NCBI GenBank assembly: GCA_963969345.1
Contig: OZ017770.1
Location: 1,931,246-1,995,245 of the forward strand
Reading direction: 5' to 3'
Source of the DNA: Turbatrix aceti
Lineage: Eukaryota; Nematoda; Chromadorea; Rhabditida; Panagrolaimidae
Length of the DNA: 64,000 nucleotides
The translations under genes and the position numbers were made by a program. This document shows positions 20,959-33,327 of this stretch, piece after piece. A model generated the notes under the pieces. That model had not been told where the DNA came from and did no database searches. It saw nothing but the letters and a program-made list of their open reading frames with translations. Within the stretch, counting starts at the first letter, position 1; every line of letters starts with the position of its first letter.

Positions 20959-21710
20959 ATGGAATATCGCAGGGTTCTACTTTTCGTGTGTTTTTTCTGC
21001 ATCCAAGCTTCAATTGTTGAAGCGTTTTTGGCTTCTTCTTTCTCATCTGTTATTGGAATCAGACGAGGCAAAACCGCTAACTGTCAGAATTGGAGTGAAT
21101 TTGGTCCGTGTTTTAGCACCAATGATCGAACATTCTGGTCAAGATTGCCATCCCAGTGCTATCAGAATCCTCAAATGCAGGTATGTTAATAAAATTTTTT
21201 TCTTGTGAATACCATGTTTTTCAGCTAATCGTCGGTATTGGCAATCCAATCGTACAGCGAGTCATGGACTACGCAGAGCTCTTCAACAAGTCAGCCAACG
21301 CTTGTGGCATGTGCAACGTACAAATAGCATGTAGCACCGGCTGTCGACCGGAACCAGGCATGAATAATCACGGCATTGCGGATCGAATTTGCAACCTGCC
21401 AACCGAGCGACAGGCATGTGCGATGACTCCTGAAGCATACGTTGAGGACGAAGGACAGTGCGGTGTGTGGCCTCCTCGTAAGATTTCTGCCGAAGCATTT
21501 CTCGGGCGCATAGTTCCTCCCCACATCCGAGACCAGGTCTGGAACCTGAAGCCTCTTAACTGCATTAGCATCAATAAAAAGTGCTATTGTTGTTGCGCCC
21601 CGTATCGGCCAAATCCCTGTGATGCAAAGTGCACGCTGAAGCCTTGCAGCAATGAGGAAAACTTTACAAAGGCTGATATTCGTGCCCTCATTCAAAGACA
21701 AAGAAACTGA
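20959..21710 (+). CDS. Secreted cysteine-rich protein, unknown family
   Basis: Two exons (20959-21180, 21225-21710) with a 44-nt intron encode 235 aa. The signal peptide is clear ([17 protein letters not shown]). The mature part begins with [10 protein letters not shown], like the start of a thrombospondin type-1 repeat, but the rest of that fold is not evident. Many cysteines follow in pairs: [35 protein letters not shown]. The end is basic (ALIQRQRN). It is probably an extracellular or cuticle-associated protein. An aataaa at about 21752 fits its poly(A) site. I recognise no characterised homologue. Confidence 0.75.
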
Positions 21711-22048
21711 TTGCCCTGCCCGACTTGTTCTTTTTTTTAACCATATTCCCACAATAAATGTGTTTTGGCATCTTGTGTACGATCTTTGTCTTTTCTGTTA
21801 GTTATTTGAGCGTGTATAATTACACCTAAGTGTTGCGTCAAAGAATTTAAATAACTCTGTGCAATATCATTACGCGGAGTGCGTAATTGTCAAATTTAGC
21901 ATGCCGTGAATGAATTTTTGTTTCTAGTACGTCTTTAGTTAAAAGAAAGACAAAAAATTATTTGAAAAATCCTTTTAAAAAAATTAAGTGATCGATTGCA
22001 CAAATTTTGATGTAGAATGATGAATGAATGTGTTTTCAGGACAACATT
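21711..22048. other. Intergenic
   Basis: AT-rich sequence between two plus-strand genes. It ends with a T-rich 3' splice-like site (tgttttcag at 22030-22038) just ahead of the next ATG, which suggests a 5' leader intron or a trans-splice acceptor. Confidence 0.4.
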
Positions 22049-22674
22049 ATGTCAACGTTAACACCCGACGCAATGTCGGGGACGCAATCTGATTTGCGGG
22101 AGGTTCGTGCACGTTAACTTTTGTGAGACTGATCTTCGACCGGATTTTAGCTGTCGCCTCTATCCAAAGTCAGTAGTTCAAAAGGCTTAGATGCAGCTTC
22201 CAAAGAAGGCATCACAACTGCAAAAGTTTCCACGGATTGCATTCCGTTTCAGTTGTCAGAGACAGTCACGGTGGTCGTTGTCGGCTATGGCCAGTTTGAT
22301 GCAAACAAACGCTACGTAAGCGAAAAGGAAGCTGGCACGCGTATTTCCGTTAATAATGTGTCTACTCTTTCCGTGTAAGTAAAGACTTCAAACAACAAAA
22401 CGCTATGTCGCGTGCAGAGCCCGCTATGCATGCTAATTGGTAAATCACTTTTTTAAGGCAATGTTTCCGACGAGAAGTTGACACCCAGTACGAGCCTCAA
22501 AAGCTCAGTCTCGAAGCCGCCCGTCGCGCTAACAATGCTTTGGTCACGTCACCGGCTGTCTTGCAAAGCTTATGCTTGTACGTAAGGTTACGTGAAAAAT
22601 AATCTTTGCACATTTCATTTTTTAGGTTAGAAAAAGAAGTTGAAAAGAACAACATTTTAAATACGCGCGAATAA
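22049..22674 (+). CDS. Unknown 148-aa protein, four exons
   Basis: Four exons (22049-22102, 22151-22374, 22458-22577, 22626-22674) join in frame to 148 aa; the introns are 48, 83 and 48 nt with good GT-AG ends. The protein has a serine-rich N-terminus, a beta-like segment (ETVTVVVVGYGQFDANKRY), then an alpha-helical, arginine/alanine-rich part (LSLEAARRANNALV) and a charged end (LLEKEVEKNNILNTRE). The stop codon overlaps an AATAAA. No single frame in it is long, so it is easily missed. I do not recognise the family. The coherent exon series supports a real gene; function is unknown. Confidence 0.65.
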
Positions 22675-22743
22675 AAATTTTATTTACATACCGGTAAATA
22701 ACATTTTTAACGCCTGAAAACGCAACAGAAAAAGCACACGGAA

Positions 22744-25651
22744 TCACATCGGTCGATCCATTTTTGCAAAATAAATGCACCAGTATCTGAAAAGTGGACT
22801 GTTTTGTTAGCGACTAATAAACCAATAAACTTACACAATGTTAAACAATAAAAAGGAAAGCGGGAACATAATCATAGAGCAGCGATCTACCTAAAATTTT
22901 GCTCACCGTTAGTACACAATTTTTTTGCGAAGGAAATTCACCTGTACTGAAGTGACAGTCCAATCCCTGTCGGGTTTACACAGGACATTGCAGATACTTG
23001 CCATCATTGTTGTCCACCAGTTTGCAGTCTTGTTTCTCTTAACTTCGCCTTCTTCTGGGGCAAACATTGTTACCGTCTCTCCCTGCAGCTTTGAATATGA
23101 CCGCTTGGCAATGCTGTTTGTCACTGATGCCGGGGATTTAGTTGATTCATCGTCTTGGTTGTGAATTGGTGACAACAAAAATCTCTTTTTGACACCATCT
23201 GCGTCCCCACCGTTTGTTTTATTGTCATTTTTTCGTGTTCTTCTGAAAAAAAAACAATATTGACAGATGTGAAAAGGGGTGGGTTGTGGGTACCTGATTT
23301 GATTGAGCCAGTGTCCCAGGACTTTAGATCCTATTTGTTTCTCTCGTTCCCAGCTAAATTGTTTTTTTGTTACGATTAGGAGATATATTTTCAGATCTTT
23401 CATACCGATTGAGTTGGCAAACAATCGCCAGTTCAACAAGTGTGCAGAAAATAAAAATGACCGAAAATATCATCCAAACATCGAGGCACTTGATGTAGGA
23501 GACTCTCGGTAGGTGCCGCAAGACGTTGCCAAATTGAAAGGTCAACGCCAGCAGCGAGCTGACACCAAGCGTAATTCTGGCAGACACGCTGCGGACATCA
23601 AAGAAAAATCCGACCCAGCTGCTGATGACTGTCAGGGAGGTCGGAAAGTAGCTTTGAAAGAGATAAAAACCATATCTGCGGGCAAATGTGAATTTCACCT
23701 AAATATATGCTTTTTTTAATTGACCACATTCGGTCATCCATATTACTCACCAAAGCCCGTTCCCAGTTTCCATTAGGGTACGGTAACTCTTGATGATCTG
23801 TTCCCCATCCAATGAGATCGAAATCAGGCAACTCGACTTTTTCCATCATTGTGACCGGTACGTCGTGCCATTGCAAACTTACCTCATCCGTATTGAAAGA
23901 ATAGCTTTCAAACACGAGTTGGCAAGTTATAGAGTCTTTAATTTGAAGAAAACGATTGCGAAAAGCGTTAACAACCCATTGTAAACTCACCAAAAGGAAA
24001 CATTTTCTGCAAATTGAATTTTATTATCTGTTAAAAGCATTGTAAAACTTACTAAATCCATTTTACAAGGCGCCTTGACTTTGAGTCTGAAACCGTGCTG
24101 ACTTGAGAACCCTGCACTTTTCGCATTTTAATGTCATTTTTAGTGAAAAAAAGCAATCGTTCTAGGATGCTTGCATCTCGATAGACACGCATCAAAAGTG
24201 TAATCATAAACTTAAGCTGTCAAAAAAAAAAGACGCATAAACACGCTCTACAACTTTTTTTTGGTCAACTTTTTTTGGTCAAATGTTGTTCTTCGTTGTG
24301 ACAGCTCAATCAGTCACACTCACAGCTTTTAGACCAATCACGATGGCAAATGTTTTAAACACATAAAGGGGCATTGATGAGCCATTTGTCAAGCAGTCAT
24401 TTTTTTAACCCCAGTCCTGGGTATAAATCACCGAAAGTGTCGTGCCTACCTGAAATTACTCCACACCAATCCGTTCTCATAGACGATAATAAAGCTATTT
24501 TCTGACGGACTGCTGTGGATTGAGGATTCCTTGGAATTAATTATGACAGTGTCTGAAACGAAATTTATATAACCAATCTGTGAATAAAATCAATTTTACC
24601 TGGATTCCATATTCTTTTTCTAAAGTCTGATTTGAGTGTTATATTTGTTGCACAGATATTAAGATGCTTAAACGCAAGTCTTGGATCCAGCCATATCTCC
24701 GAATACATTACATCCAATTCAAAATCGGCAGTTATCTCAGATATACCCGATACGCCCTGAAAGAACATATTTTTTTCCTCTGCCACATTAGTCTTTTTCT
24801 TTCCCATGAAACAGGAGAAAAAAAGCTGTAGCAACGCAGTATCGTGTCCCCTCTCTTTTTTTTTAGCATAAAATGGACGCTAATTGATCTACGCTCATTA
24901 AAACCCTGATAACGACTGACGCGTCGCTAGCTAGCACTTTTGCCCTCTGAAGAAGTAGGTCCATTTATGTGCCGTAAGATTTATTTGGGAAAAAAATGTT
25001 TGTTCATATTTTTTGACATGATTTCTAACCCAAAAACATGTGAAGATTTGTTTTGCTTCAAAATTGAGTCTTCTTCTCAGACTTCTTTTTCTTTTGTCGA
25101 TTTTTTTTAAACAAATAAAGCATCGCTTAACTAAACGTGCAACGGGAAATATTAGGCAACAATGGCACGACGCTCAACAAATGAGCAGCATACAACATCA
25201 CCCGACTGGAAAATGACTTACAAAAAATAGTAATACCTACTTCGGACGTAGTACTAATTTTTTTTCAAATCATAACTTAATCCCTTGACTTGTTCTTTTT
25301 TTGCATTACAGAGTAAAAAATGACACTAAATTATCACACATGATGCCGTAATAAGGGATTAAAAAAATTCTTGAAAACCCCTAATTGTAAACAACATGGA
25401 CTCACTTGAACGTGCATTTCGATCGTAACATTGACTCCATCAGCTTCTGGTAACAAGTGTGTGTCGTAGTCTTTCAACAACTCAGTTATAATTTTGCCAA
25501 GATTGATGCTATTCCGGGTACACCGTTTTTCCGCTACCGTGGCACCTGAAGGGGCTGCTGCGCTGCTGCTTGATATAACTTGTAATACCAGAAACAGTAT
25601 AACCGGGACATAGCTTGCATTTCGAAAAATACCACAACTTCGACAAAACAT
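22744..25651 (-). CDS. Cys-loop ligand-gated channel, ACC/LGC-46-like anion type
   Basis: Eleven exons (25651-25406, 24756-24600, 24552-24450, 24086-24053, 24006-23991, 23935-23751, 23698-23406, 23353-23294, 23242-22942, 22890-22835, 22786-22744) join to 497 aa. A signal peptide precedes the extracellular domain, which has EITADFELDVMYSEIWLD and a 13-residue Cys loop (C-KMDLKMFPFDSIT-C). Four membrane segments follow, with M2 reading SARITLGVSSLLALTFQ, then LPRVSYIKCLDVWM and a short M4 end (VDRCSMIMFPLSF...). The SAR before M2, instead of PAR, and the FQFGN-LPRVSYIK stretch resemble nematode acetylcholine-gated chloride channels; ligand and ion selectivity are inferred. The cytoplasmic loop is in exons 8-9. 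Exon 5 is only 16 nt. The first intron is 649 nt, unusually long for this window. Confidence 0.88.
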
Positions 25652-28114
25652 TGAATTCTGCAGGAGAATGAAAAGAATTTCAACAACGTGGAAATTAGGA
25701 TTCAAGAAAAGTGTACTTTTAATTTCAAACTACAAAGAATGCGTTCTGAAAAAGAATATTTTCCGTCGGCTTATGTTGCAGGAAAATGACGTAGACTCGG
25801 CGTGAGAAAAGAAAACACGACGCAGACGTGATTTTGTGAGATTAATTAACAGCGTGAGATTAATTAATTAAATGAGGTAAGTATTATTTCACCACTGAGT
25901 AATGGTGAAATAATACAAAAGTACACCCTATAGAACAGTGTTCAAAAATTATTAAAAAAAGGCACAAAAAATTTGCCAAAATTGTAAATATTGCAAAAGC
26001 AGAACCCACAAAACAACTGAAAGCAAAGTCGGAACGCGCGTCACAGTGAACTCAAAAGATTGGTTTACTATTGAGAGGCGGAGTTACACATTGGAATTTC
26101 CTTTTTCTTCTAAAAATGTAAAAAAACCAAACAGTTTATCATTATGTAAAAAAATACATGAAAACCCTTAATTAAGATTTTTTTATTTTTATGAATATTA
26201 AAAAGTTGTCAGGAAGCAAGTTGTAAGCAAAGTATCTTGCAACAGAGAGTAATAATATTGTAATCAATTTCACGGCGCTAAAAACTTGGCAGAGCAACGT
26301 TGAATAGAAAAGCAATAAACTTTTAACTAAGATTCTGGTTGTAGTAGACATATCTTGTTTGAAACATTTATTTACGAACTAGTAGATATGAAAGGACAGG
26401 CCATTCATTAAAATTTATTTATTACTACCGTAGTGCTAGGATGATATACGGATCATCGGCAAACATATTTATTTTATAATGAAATGAGTTTTGGGGCACA
26501 TAATAAATAAAAAGCAGAATGAATGATTTTGACCGAGACTCAAAAAAAGCAGAAGGTGCATGAATGAAAAGTGTGATGTACTTCTTTTTTTTAAGACGGG
26601 ATAAAGGTTAGAACATGTCGCAGTCCAGATTGTGGATGTGATCGATGACTACTAGCTTGTAATCGTGTGAAGTTGGTCTACATACACATACACATGCATA
26701 CACATAAAAAGTGGAAGAAAAAAGAACAGGTGACAATGGATGAGGATTTATTCCAATTTTTTTTCTTGCAAAAATATTCGTTTTATAGAGTTTATTGAAT
26801 TGGTTGCAATGCATTGATTTGATTTGTTTTTAAACAACAATGGTGACAATTATGTATAAAAGGTCATAAAAACGCAAAGAATAACTGTATGCATGTTTTT
26901 TTTAGAAAATGGAAACCTTTTAATTTGTAGGCATTTATATTACGTAAAAAAAACACGTCCAAATACTTCATAATATGCTAAGTCAATTTAGAATAATGCG
27001 TTGAACCGCTAATGTTTTTAGTGTCAAATATAATACATAAGAACATTATGACCTCATGCTCAATGTACTACCTACCTACTTACTATGCTAGCGGCATGTT
27101 CTTTCGTAAAAAAACAAAAAAGATAGCTATATACCAAGCAAACCCGAACGAACGATAATCACCGATTCATATGACAAAAATTATCTATTTCGTCACTTGT
27201 CAACAAAGATATCTAAATATCGAATGCAAAAAAACCACTTGAAAATTCAATTTATTGAGCGTCCTTCATTTTGTTATAAACAACGGCATATCTTTATTAT
27301 CTGATTGCAAAAAACGATACTACTAGATAGAGAGATAAAATGTTGGAAGCAATACGTATACTATTTTGTTTTTGTATAATTATGCAATGTACTTGCAAAA
27401 AAAATTGAGAACAAATTTTGGTGCCTCAGGGGTAAAGACGTCTGAAATCTAAGTTAGACAGGATAAATATAGACAGCAATTAAAAAAATAGAAACAAAGT
27501 CTCCATAGTCATTACTCAAATGGTGAAACCAATGTCAACCTTCTTTTAAAAAAATGCCTTTTTTTCTAGATAAGAAAGCCATTCTTGCTATCTTTTAGGT
27601 ACTCTATGTGCTCTGAAATAGCCATGGATATGATACATTAAACAAAATGTCAGTAGATGTATGTAGTTTCTCTAAAAAAATGACTGCACTTTAGAATTTT
27701 AAATGTTTGTGAACAAGAAAAAAAGACTAGGGGCTAGAATAAATAAATTCCCTCAGGCAATATTAGCCTTATCAGAAAAAAACCATATGTTTTACGTTTT
27801 ATGCTAATATGTTCATACAAATTGCAACTGTTGAGTTATTCCGCTAGTGGGATAAATAATGGCCGGGAATACCAGCCTTCTCTCCGTCGCTTTCACACAA
27901 TATATAATGCCCCGCAACGCGGCATACGATATAAAGCTTTGTGAAAAAAAACCAGGAAACCAATAAATTATTTTTAATTACCGCAGAGCAACAAGTTCAA
28001 AAAAAAGTTAACGCATAACTTTTTATTACGCAAATACTTGAGAAACAAAATAGCAAACCATATCCGCAGGAAAAAAATGTCCCTTATGTATACGCGAATA
28101 AACGACGTGTTGAT
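25652..28114. other. Gene-free AT-rich stretch
   Basis: About 2.5 kb between the channel gene start and the PFAS stop. It contains a perfect 14-bp stem-loop at 25881-25916 and a short catacacat-type repeat near 26690. Direct copies of gtgagattaattaa lie at about 25836 and 25853. Open frames are short and uninformative. No RNA gene is recognised. Confidence 0.45.
25881..25916. repeat. Perfect 14-bp stem-loop
   Basis: GTATTATTTCACCA is followed by an 8-nt loop (CTGAGTAA) and the exact complement TGGTGAAATAATAC. It lies about 230 bp upstream of the channel start codon, in a region without genes. It could be a small hairpin element or a structured RNA site; no function can be assigned. Confidence 0.7.
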
Positions 28115-31100
28115 TTACAGTTTTTGACACCAGTCAAATGCATTTCGATACATTTTCATCCAAGGCGAAAAGTTTGAATTAGCCAAACGGAGGGCGGAGG
28201 GATAATTAGGCCACTGCCAGGTGAGGAACGAACGATCGGGATGTGGCATCATTGCCAAGTGGCGTCCGTCGGCCGAACAAATTCCGGCAATCCCATTAAC
28301 ACTTCCATTGGGATTTTGGGGGTATAAAGTGCTGGAAACAGAGTTATCATCGCAGTAACGAATGCACCGTAAGTTGCTTGTTTCGAGAGCTCTGGCGTAT
28401 GCTTCTGATTCGTACGTAAATTTGCCTATAAATGTGTGTCAATTATTCATCAATATTATCTGCCGTGAACACGCAGGGCGCAAGAAAAAAATTAAAGTAC
28501 CTTCTCCGTGAGAAGTCCACACGCCCAGGATTGAATTTTCCATGTCTTGAAGCATAATGGACGGAGATTTGTTAATTCTCACAGTGCAAAAACCGCTGTG
28601 AAAACGACCACAGTCGTTCTCTTCGAGACGAACCTTTCCGGAAATTTCTAAAAAAAAGCATAATTATTAATGACGGAAAAGGAAGCAAGTGCTTTTTAAA
28701 TGCTTCGCTAATTTTCTGCAAATTAAAAGATGCTAATCTTGCCTTTGTTATCGCCGATCCAGTTGATCAGAGCCATGAGTTGGCAGCCGTTGCAAATGCC
28801 TAAGGAAAATGTGTTTTTTCGCTGCTTGAAGTCGTTTAACGTCTGTCGAATTCGACTGTCAAACTTTAGTGCAGCAGACCAGCCTTTGCCCGATCCGAAA
28901 ACGTCGGCAAATGAGAAGCCGCCGACGAAGACGAGTCCTCGGAAGGCTTCCAGAGTGGTGCCGTTCTCCAGATCGGTCATCGTGAGATCAAAAGCATCGA
29001 AGCCGGCCATCGTGAATGCTGCTGCCATTTCTCGGTCACCGTTGCTTCCTTCTTCCCGGAGAATAGCAACTTTAGGCTTCTCGCTGAGCATGTTAATCCA
29101 CTGATTGAAACCCGTCGGTGATAAATCGTCGATGAATTTTTCCCAAAAATGAGTTGTATACTCGACTTTCTTAATGCTTGATCGCCAGCGAATTTGTTGT
29201 GCAACAGCCTTGGCATCCGTTTGCAGTAGTTCGAGTCGGTCGCTCGTTGCTTCCCAAATGTCTCGAAGAACGTTCAGAGCCTCTTCGAGGACAACACGCC
29301 CATTAACTTTAACAATGACCTGTAAAAAGCTGTTTTTTACAAAGCACAAATGAGTCGTCTATAAATCATACTGCCGCGTCAGCGCCATACAGCTGTGTTG
29401 CCTCCCCAATGTGTTGGGCAAAAATACGATTCTCTTGACAGACCACCAACAGATTTCCCAAGTTTTTGGGAGCCACTTCAAGCACGATGCCAAGTTCTTC
29501 GGCAAAAAGCGCTTCTAGGGGTTCTGAAAATGATGTGTTATCTAGCAAACATTGCAAATTATAATTTAATAATGAGAAAACTAAAGATGTTTTTGCCGAT
29601 ATTTAAACTATTTTCTCACCTGCTAGGCAGTCAATGCTGACATTAATGTGACAGTTTCCGGCAAAAGCCATTTCTAATAGGGTCGTTATAAGACCGCCGT
29701 CCGATACATCGTGACCAGAAAGAATGGAATCCGTTTTGATTAGTGATTGAACGACTTCAAAGGTTCGTGCAAAGTATGCCGGGTCATCCAAGTCAGGCAC
29801 ATCACTGCCCAGCTGTCCGTAGCATTGAGCTAACGCGCTACCGCCCAACCGACATTTTTGTCTTTTATTTGCCATTGAGATGTATATCAATTGAGTCGGT
29901 GCGACGTCTGAAAATAAAAACTTTTTGTTGAAAAACACAGACGAACGATACCTGGAATCTTAAGATCGGGAGTCACGACTTGTTCAATGTTCACGCATGG
30001 AGCATAGGCGCTGATAACAAGAGTACCGGGGGCACAGACTACGCTGCCGTCTGGGCAGCGAGCGGCCATTGAAAGCGAGTCCTTCCCTCCGTCAATCGCA
30101 ATGCCGAGAGTCTTCATTGCGGCGCACATGGCGTCACAGGCCTCGACCAATTTGCCGCCCTCGCCGTTCACTTTTGCAGCCCACATCCAGTTTCCGCTGC
30201 ATTTAACGTCCTGCAACACGGAATTTTTTTTTAGAAAAAAAATATTGGCATACTTGAAGTTCGGTAATGGGTGCAAAGATCAGGTTGGTCAGAGCTTCTC
30301 CAACGGACATGCGAGCTCCAGCAGCTGGATCAAGCAGTCCTTTGACTGGCTGCTCTCCTACCGCAACTGCCGCCCCAAAGGTATCGTAGAAAGAAAGTGC
30401 AGTGACGGCAACGTCGGCTACCGGGGTATGGAGAGGGCCGACGCATTGTTGTTGAGCAATTAGTCCTGTGACAGAGCGGTCAACTTTGTTGGTCAGAAAT
30501 CGCTTAGATGCAACAGAGGGCAAACGTAGAACTCGCTCTAGTGCTTCTCGAACTGTCAGGCCTTTTGGTAATACCAAAGGTTTTAGAGAGATTTGTTCTG
30601 ACGTCAAGTTGAATTTCTGCAATAAAGTATATGGAAAATATACTTTTAATCGAATAAATACCTTCATTTCACGCTCATTGAGCTGATGCAAATTCAAATT
30701 AACAGGAGTAGCCGGAAGTTCATTTTTAAAATTTTTGACAACAACTTTGTTGTCACCCGTGATTTCGCCAACGACTGAAAACGTGCATTTCTCACGTTCA
30801 CTAATTGCTTCTACTGTAGCACGGCTTTTTGGTGCAATCAGAAGCGCGTTGCTTTCCTGGTATTCGGCACCCCAGAGTTCACGGATTGAAATTGTCGGAT
30901 CGCCAAGTTCAAACTTGTCAGCAGAAATCACAGCTCCCCCGTTCTTGCCTTCAATGATTTCTTTGATAACGTTGCCTAAAAAAGAAATGCAGAAGAGTTA
31001 TTCTCCTTTTCCCCATTGCACTGCTCTTCACCGTTTCCTCCAGCTCCCTGATCGTGAATTGACAAGATGGGATTGCCTTCGGGAAGTTCAACGCACGCTC

Positions 31101-32728
31101 GAATGACTCTATGCATTTTTTGCTCCATCTGGGGGTCGCCTCTTTGAACAGCGTTAAAGTCCAGATGCTCTTTTTGATCGCCTAAAAATCATTCACACGT
31201 CATGTCAATGAGAAGTGTGTTGTGATCACCTTGAACCTGGGTTGAGCTGGCCGCTCCCCCGCCGACGCCAATTCTATAGACCGGTCCGCCGACTTTGCAG
31301 ACCAGCATACCGGGTTGGCAGTCGGCCTTCTTCGTGCATTCGTCGTCAATAGCTCCCACACCACCGGAGAACATGATGGGCTTGATGTATTCAAGTATCT
31401 TGCCCCCAGGGACTTTCATGCCAAAGGTTCTCGTGAAACCACAAATAACTGGCTCGCCAAATTTGTTGCCGTAGTCACTAGCGCCATTGCTTGCGTCAAT
31501 TAAAATTTTTACAGGTGAAGCAAAGTTTGACGGATAGTCCCATGACGAGTCTTCCCAGGGCTGTATGTAGTCGTCGAGATGGAGGTTGCCAACGGAGTAT
31601 CCAGCGACGCCGGCAATTTCATGTGCACCGCGCCCTGTCGCTTGGATATCTCGAATACGTCCACCGGTACCCGTGGCTGCGCCTGGAAAAGGGCAAACCC
31701 CGGTGGGGAAGTTGTGAGTCTCGGCGGTGTAGATAATGTGTCTAATCTTTGATTGAACGTCAAACAACGAAAGGCGCTTAGAATCAGTCGGAAGCAAACA
31801 GTTGACCTTCGACCCGCGAATTGCACTGCAATAAATTAAAGTTTTGTACTGTGTGTCGGAAAGGACAAGAAAACCTGCTGTTATCACAAAAGGCTATAAC
31901 GTTATTTGAATTCGAATAGCGTTGTGTGTCTATGATTGATTTGAACAGGCATTCTGGCCGTTCACGCCCGTTTACGTTCAGCTGACCCCGAAAGAACCAG
32001 TGTCGACTGTGTTCGCTGTTGGATTGTGCGAGGTCGAAAAGCTCGACGTCCGTGGGATTCTTCTTGAGTTTGTTTTTGAAGAGATCAAAATAGTATTCCA
32101 AATCATCGTCATCAAAGGCTAGTCCAAGATCAGTATTTGCATTTCGGAGGTGATCCATGCCGTTGTCAGCCAGGACATTGATTTCGTACACTTTTTCTCG
32201 AGAATTGTGGTTGACAAAGTCTGTCGCCGAATTATAGAGACATTGCATCATTGGATCGCCAATAAAGGAAAACAAAGTCTTAGGGTCAATCCTGTCAGCG
32301 TGGTCTGAGGCCACCAGGTAACACGTACTGTGTTCCACTCGACAAATAGAATGAATGCCGGCAGCTCGAAGGGCAGCAACGGCATTCGTCGAAAAGGGGG
32401 TTGTCATTTCTGGCCTGAAATGGCACACTTTACACACCTGTCGCCAAGGAAATGCAACTCACCTAGGGCCAACCTCAATAATTTTGCTTTTAAGAGGCAC
32501 ATTTTCCGCACGTGAATCCGGGTCATAAAGATTGCTACCAAGGAGGTATTCTAGCTTTTGAAAGTCAACATTTGAAAGCCTGGCATCTGCTCGATCGAAG
32601 ACTAGATGGTACCTGATCTCGGACCGAACATCGGCGTCAAAGCCGTAGACGCTTTGAATAACATGGGCAAACTCGGATGCACGGAGGGCATCGTGGCCCT
32701 TCGCTTCCCGAGCAAATACCAAATTCAT
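28115..32728 (-). CDS. PFAS: Phosphoribosylformylglycinamidine synthase
   Basis: Twelve exons (32728-32463, 32414-31875, 31825-31230, 31181-31032, 30975-30662, 30616-30254, 30210-29952, 29907-29620, 29523-29372, 29319-28743, 28647-28501, 28425-28115) join to 1320 aa, the normal length of the single-chain eukaryotic enzyme. It makes FGAM from FGAR, glutamine and ATP, the fourth step of de novo purine synthesis, in the cytosol. The linker region has AQSNSEHSRHWFF, the synthetase core TAETHNFPTGVCPFPGAATGTGG and SIHDQGAGGNGN, and the glutaminase domain the catalytic cysteine in SLGICNGCQLM with PHPDR near the end. Intron 10 (28742-28648, 95 nt) has a GC-AG boundary (AAAG|GCAAGA). The full domain set and intact active-site motifs indicate a working enzyme. 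Confidence 0.97.
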
Positions 32729-33327
32729 GGCTCAAGTCACGACGACTACTACAAATTGGTAAAATAATTTGTTAGACTGAGATTGGAGGCACAACAAACT
32801 AGCGCATGCAGTGAAACAGTTCACATGGTAAGGTAAAGGCGTACCACACATGCATAACAACGGTTAGACTGCTTTGTTGCACTCTATCCTAGCCTTTTCT
32901 GGCCAGACAGAATTTTTTCAACGAAAAGTGCGATTCTTGCGCAGATAGCACGCGCAATCGTCGTCGAATGCGGCTTTCGTGTTTAAATCATCTCAGTCAA
33001 TAAATTACAGTTACTAATTACAGACGTGCATAATAACTAGTACATTTCTTTCACTTGTCTTTCATTTCTCGCCCTCGTACATGCAATACACAAAAAACAG
33101 AACTTGTATTTAAGGACAACGCACACGTCATGGCAAACACAAAATAAAACAAAAAAACCTACAAACCCATAAAACTGACGAAAATTGTTATGTAAAGCCA
33201 ACAAAGAAAAAACTAGGCTGTGCTGTGCATTCTAGGCAGACGATGAGAATGATTCCGTATAATTTTTACCGGGTGAGATCTCAAAACCAAAGGCTCGGGG
33301 AAAAGGGCAGGGACATCTGTTGTTTCC
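32729..33327. other. Intergenic between PFAS and DUOXA
   Basis: About 600 bp holding the PFAS promoter and the DUOXA 3' end, both minus-strand genes. No conserved element is recognised. Confidence 0.4.

Noticed and set aside
23871..23882. An intron starting GTAAGT in channel exon 6
   Set aside because: Reading straight through gives the expected conserved stretch up to LPDFDLIGW, so the donor-like string is coding.
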